Shown in pieces: positions 27,227 to 28,694 of a stretch of DNA of 28,694 bases; the stretch's first letter is position 1, and every line of letters begins with the position of its first letter. This stretch comes from a bacterium. Its GTDB lineage: Bacteria; Bacillota; Clostridia; Oscillospirales; Oscillospiraceae. The notes under the pieces were generated by a model that did not search any database, was not told the DNA's origin, and saw only the letters and a list, made by a program, of their open reading frames with translations. Location: the NCBI GenBank assembly GCA_004560375.1, contig SFVC01000031.1, forward strand, positions 1 to 28,694. Direction: 5' to 3'. The translations under genes were made by a program, and so were the position numbers.

Positions 27227-27279
27227 CCCTTGTGGAAACAAGGGCGCAACTATACACCGCCTAAGGACGGTGCGTTGCG
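27227..27279 (-). other. Probable oriT with MobQ-like nic region
   Basis: CCCTTGT-GGAA-ACAAGGG (27227-27244) is followed by a compound inverted repeat CGCAAC..CACCG / CGGTG.GTTGCG (27245-27250, 27255-27259, 27268-27272, 27274-27279). On the minus strand the joint reads TAGTTGCGCCCTTGT, close to the TAAGTGCGCCCT nic core known for MobQ plasmids such as RSF1010. It lies between the DUF3847 gene and the relaxase, as expected for an origin of transfer. The nick position is inferred. Confidence 0.65.
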
Positions 27280-27306
27280 TTCTGCCGAAAGCCCCTGCCG
27301 GGAGCT

Positions 27307-27428
27307 GATGATTTCCGCAGTCCTGCTTCAATCATCCAGAGGAAGCTACACTTCCCCTGCGCTGGCTAAAGCCAGCTACCCCTTTGTGGACTTGCCGCCG
27401 AAGAACGATTGAACAATCATTCTCCGGC
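27307..27428. other. Hairpin-rich noncoding stretch before the relaxase
   Basis: Four inverted repeats follow each other: GATGATT/AATCATC (27307-27336, which may be long-range), GGAAG/CTTCC (27341-27355), GCTGGCT/AGCCAGC (27361-27376) and a 16-bp imperfect stem (27397-27428). No ORF with a ribosome site is present in 27224-27510. The stems may be relaxosome sites or a leader RNA. Confidence 0.5.
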
Positions 27429-27460
27429 ATCAAGTGAATAAATCCCCCTTACGGGGCTGT

Positions 27461-27490
27461 GACCGTTGCTGAAAAGTATCGGTCTTTTTT
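27461..27490 (+). terminator. Weak terminator or attenuator just before the relaxase gene
   Basis: GACCG (27461-27465) and CGGTC (27480-27484) flank a 14-base loop, followed by six T and then CTTTTT. It ends 13 bp before the relaxase ribosome site, so it could attenuate readthrough into the relaxase. Confidence 0.6.
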
Positions 27491-27518
27491 CTTTTTAATG
27501 GGAAAGGAGCTGATGAAT

Positions 27519-28694
27519 ATGCCCAATCCGCACTTTGATATTTCCATTACCCAACGAAGCAAAGGCAAGTCGGCGGTTGCCGGAGCTGCGTATCAAAGCG
27601 CCGAAAACCTGTTTTCTGAGTATGACCAGAAAGCCAAGAACTACACCTATAAGAAAGGCGTTGTCTACACAGAGATCATGCTTCCGGCAAATGCCCCACC
27701 CGAATATGCAGACCGTGAAACGCTCTGGAACGCCGCCGAGGAAGTGGAGAAGCAATGGAATTCTCAACTTGCCAGACGATTTGTTCTGACACTTCCGAGG
27801 GAGATACCCAATGAACTTTATCCGCAGATGGTTAGGGACTACTGCCAGGAACACTTTGTCTCCAAAGGCATGTGCTGTGACTTTGCCATCCATGATCCAG
27901 ACCCACCGGGACACAATCCCCATTGCCATGTGATGCTGACCATGAGGGCAATGGACGAACACGGCAAATGGCTTCCCAAGAGCAGAAAGGTTTATGACCT
28001 TGACGAAAATGGAGAACGCATCCGGCTCCCGTCCGGCGGCTGGAAATCTCACAAGGAAGATACCGTTGACTGGAACGAGCAGTATCACGGCGAGGAATGG
28101 AGGCACGGCTGGGAGGTCGTACAGAACCGTTACCTTGAAATGGTCGGCAGTCCTGAGCGTGTCGATCTCCGCTCCTATGAGCGTCAGGGGCTGGACATCA
28201 TTCCGACTGTACACATGGGGCCTGCCGTCACGCAGATGGAGCGCCGTGGCATCGAAACCAACATCGGCAATCTCAACCGAGATATTAAAGCCGCCAACCG
28301 CATGATGAATGCCATTCGCAGCACCATCAGAAATCTGCGAAACTGGATTGCGGACATTATGGACGCCACCAAGGAAGCCTTTGCAGAAACGCAAGCACAA
28401 GCAAAAAGCACCTCGCCCGATCTGGTTCTTCTGCTTCGTGATTATCTGAACTTGCGAAAGGCAGAACGCAGCGACTGGTCGAGGTACGGTCAGCAGAAAG
28501 GCACGACCGATGATTTGAAGGCAGTCTCCAAAGCCATCATTTATCTGAAAGAGCATGAGCTTTTCACGCTGGAAGATTTGGATGCAGCCCTGCAAGGAAT
28601 GAGTGAGAAGTCCAAGGGCATCAACGCCGCTATGAAGAAAGCATCTGCCCGCATGAAGGTCATTACCGGCATTCAGAACGCTGTGGCAGACTGC
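27519..28694 (+). CDS. MobA/MobL family relaxase (3' end outside window)
   Basis: 392 codons are present with no stop before the window edge. The N-terminal relaxase domain has the family pattern HFDISITQRSKGKSAVAGAAYQSA, the metal-binding His132-x2-His135-x-His137 in the GHNPHCHVML block, and a conserved RRFVLTLPREI stretch. Such enzymes nick oriT, stay covalently bound to the DNA 5' end through Tyr, and lead the strand into a recipient. ATG 27519 lies 9 bp after AAAGGAG; ATG 27513 in the same frame is only 3 bp away. The C-terminal part visible is helical. Relatives have about 450-700 residues, so perhaps a third or more is missing. Confidence 0.93.
   Translation, partial: MPNPHFDISITQRSKGKSAVAGAAYQSAENLFSEYDQKAKNYTYKKGVVYTEIMLPANAPPEYADRETLWNAAEEVEKQWNSQLARRFVLTLPREIPNELYPQMVRDYCQEHFVSKGMCCDFAIHDPDPPGHNPHCHVMLTMRAMDEHGKWLPKSRKVYDLDENGERIRLPSGGWKSHKEDTVDWNEQYHGEEWRHGWEVVQNRYLEMVGSPERVDLRSYERQGLDIIPTVHMGPAVTQMERRGIETNIGNLNRDIKAANRMMNAIRSTIRNLRNWIADIMDATKEAFAETQAQAKSTSPDLVLLLRDYLNLRKAERSDWSRYGQQKGTTDDLKAVSKAIIYLKEHELFTLEDLDAALQGMSEKSKGINAAMKKASARMKVITGIQNAVADC

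Larger units (their letters stand above)
26527..28694 (+). mobile_element. Left part of a mobilizable element (MobA/MobL type)
   Basis: From just after tRNA-Ala the GC content and codon use drop clearly below those of the rest of the window. The region holds a gene remnant, a DUF3847 protein, a hairpin-rich oriT-like region and a MobA/MobL relaxase, which is the usual order in mobilizable or conjugative elements of gut Clostridia. The right end lies outside, no integrase is visible, and the exact left boundary (26280-26900) is undetermined. Confidence 0.7.

Noticed and set aside
1..28694. CRISPR array, rRNA genes, insertion-sequence transposase
   Set aside because: No regularly spaced 25-40 bp repeats with unique spacers, no rRNA-like stretch and no transposase motifs were seen. 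The only tandem repeat (65 bp) has no spacers.

Overview
The window looks like chromosome of a GC-rich Bacillota, probably a gut Clostridia of the Oscillospiraceae type. Grounds: Gram-positive-strength Shine-Dalgarno sites, an IreB-family protein, lipoprotein ABC substrate binding, GHKL/LytTR signalling, sigma-A-type promoters with 16-18 bp spacers, and strong GC bias up to about 26.1 kb. The last ~2.2 kb has lower GC and different codon use and carries mobilization genes, so the right edge is the start of an acquired mobilizable element. The species assignment is inference.

Left part (1-6.1 kb): the first codons of a minus-strand gene, a cytidine deaminase, an unknown polytopic membrane protein, a ZIP metal transporter, two separate half-length TauE/SafE permeases divergent from a TetR regulator, then a radical SAM enzyme with a C-terminal cysteine-rich region and a possible 26-codon ORF in its leader.

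Middle (6.1-19 kb): a five-gene peptide/nickel-type ABC operon (lipoprotein, two permeases, two ATPases). The 3' end of its lipoprotein gene, with an intercistronic hairpin, has been amplified at an exact 65-bp period. Then come a MarR regulator plus full-length TauE/SafE operon with a consensus promoter and palindromic operator, a two-component locus whose LytTR regulator has lost nearly all of its receiver domain while its GHKL kinase looks intact, a small coiled-coil protein, and sbcD-sbcC followed by a 16-codon ORF with an excellent ribosome site.

Right part (19-26.1 kb): an alpha/beta hydrolase; a hairpin-rich intergenic stretch with its own promoter; a tRNA-Thr/tRNA-Tyr unit whose consensus promoter overlaps the start of an opposing three-gene set (CxxC protein, small basic protein, sigma-region-4-like protein); a HAD phosphatase; an unassigned 211-residue protein; a zinc-ribbon/membrane/Ig-like/SH3 protein; ireB; and a DUF4358-like/transglutaminase lipoprotein.

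Right edge (26.15-28.7 kb): a tRNA promoter leads into a tRNA cut off at its anticodon loop, then an intact tRNA-Ala(CGC). After these come a gene remnant, a DUF3847 protein, a probable oriT with a MobQ-like nic sequence, and a MobA/MobL relaxase that runs off the window. Two themes recur: TauE/SafE permeases each beside a one-component regulator, and duplications of gene 3' ends.
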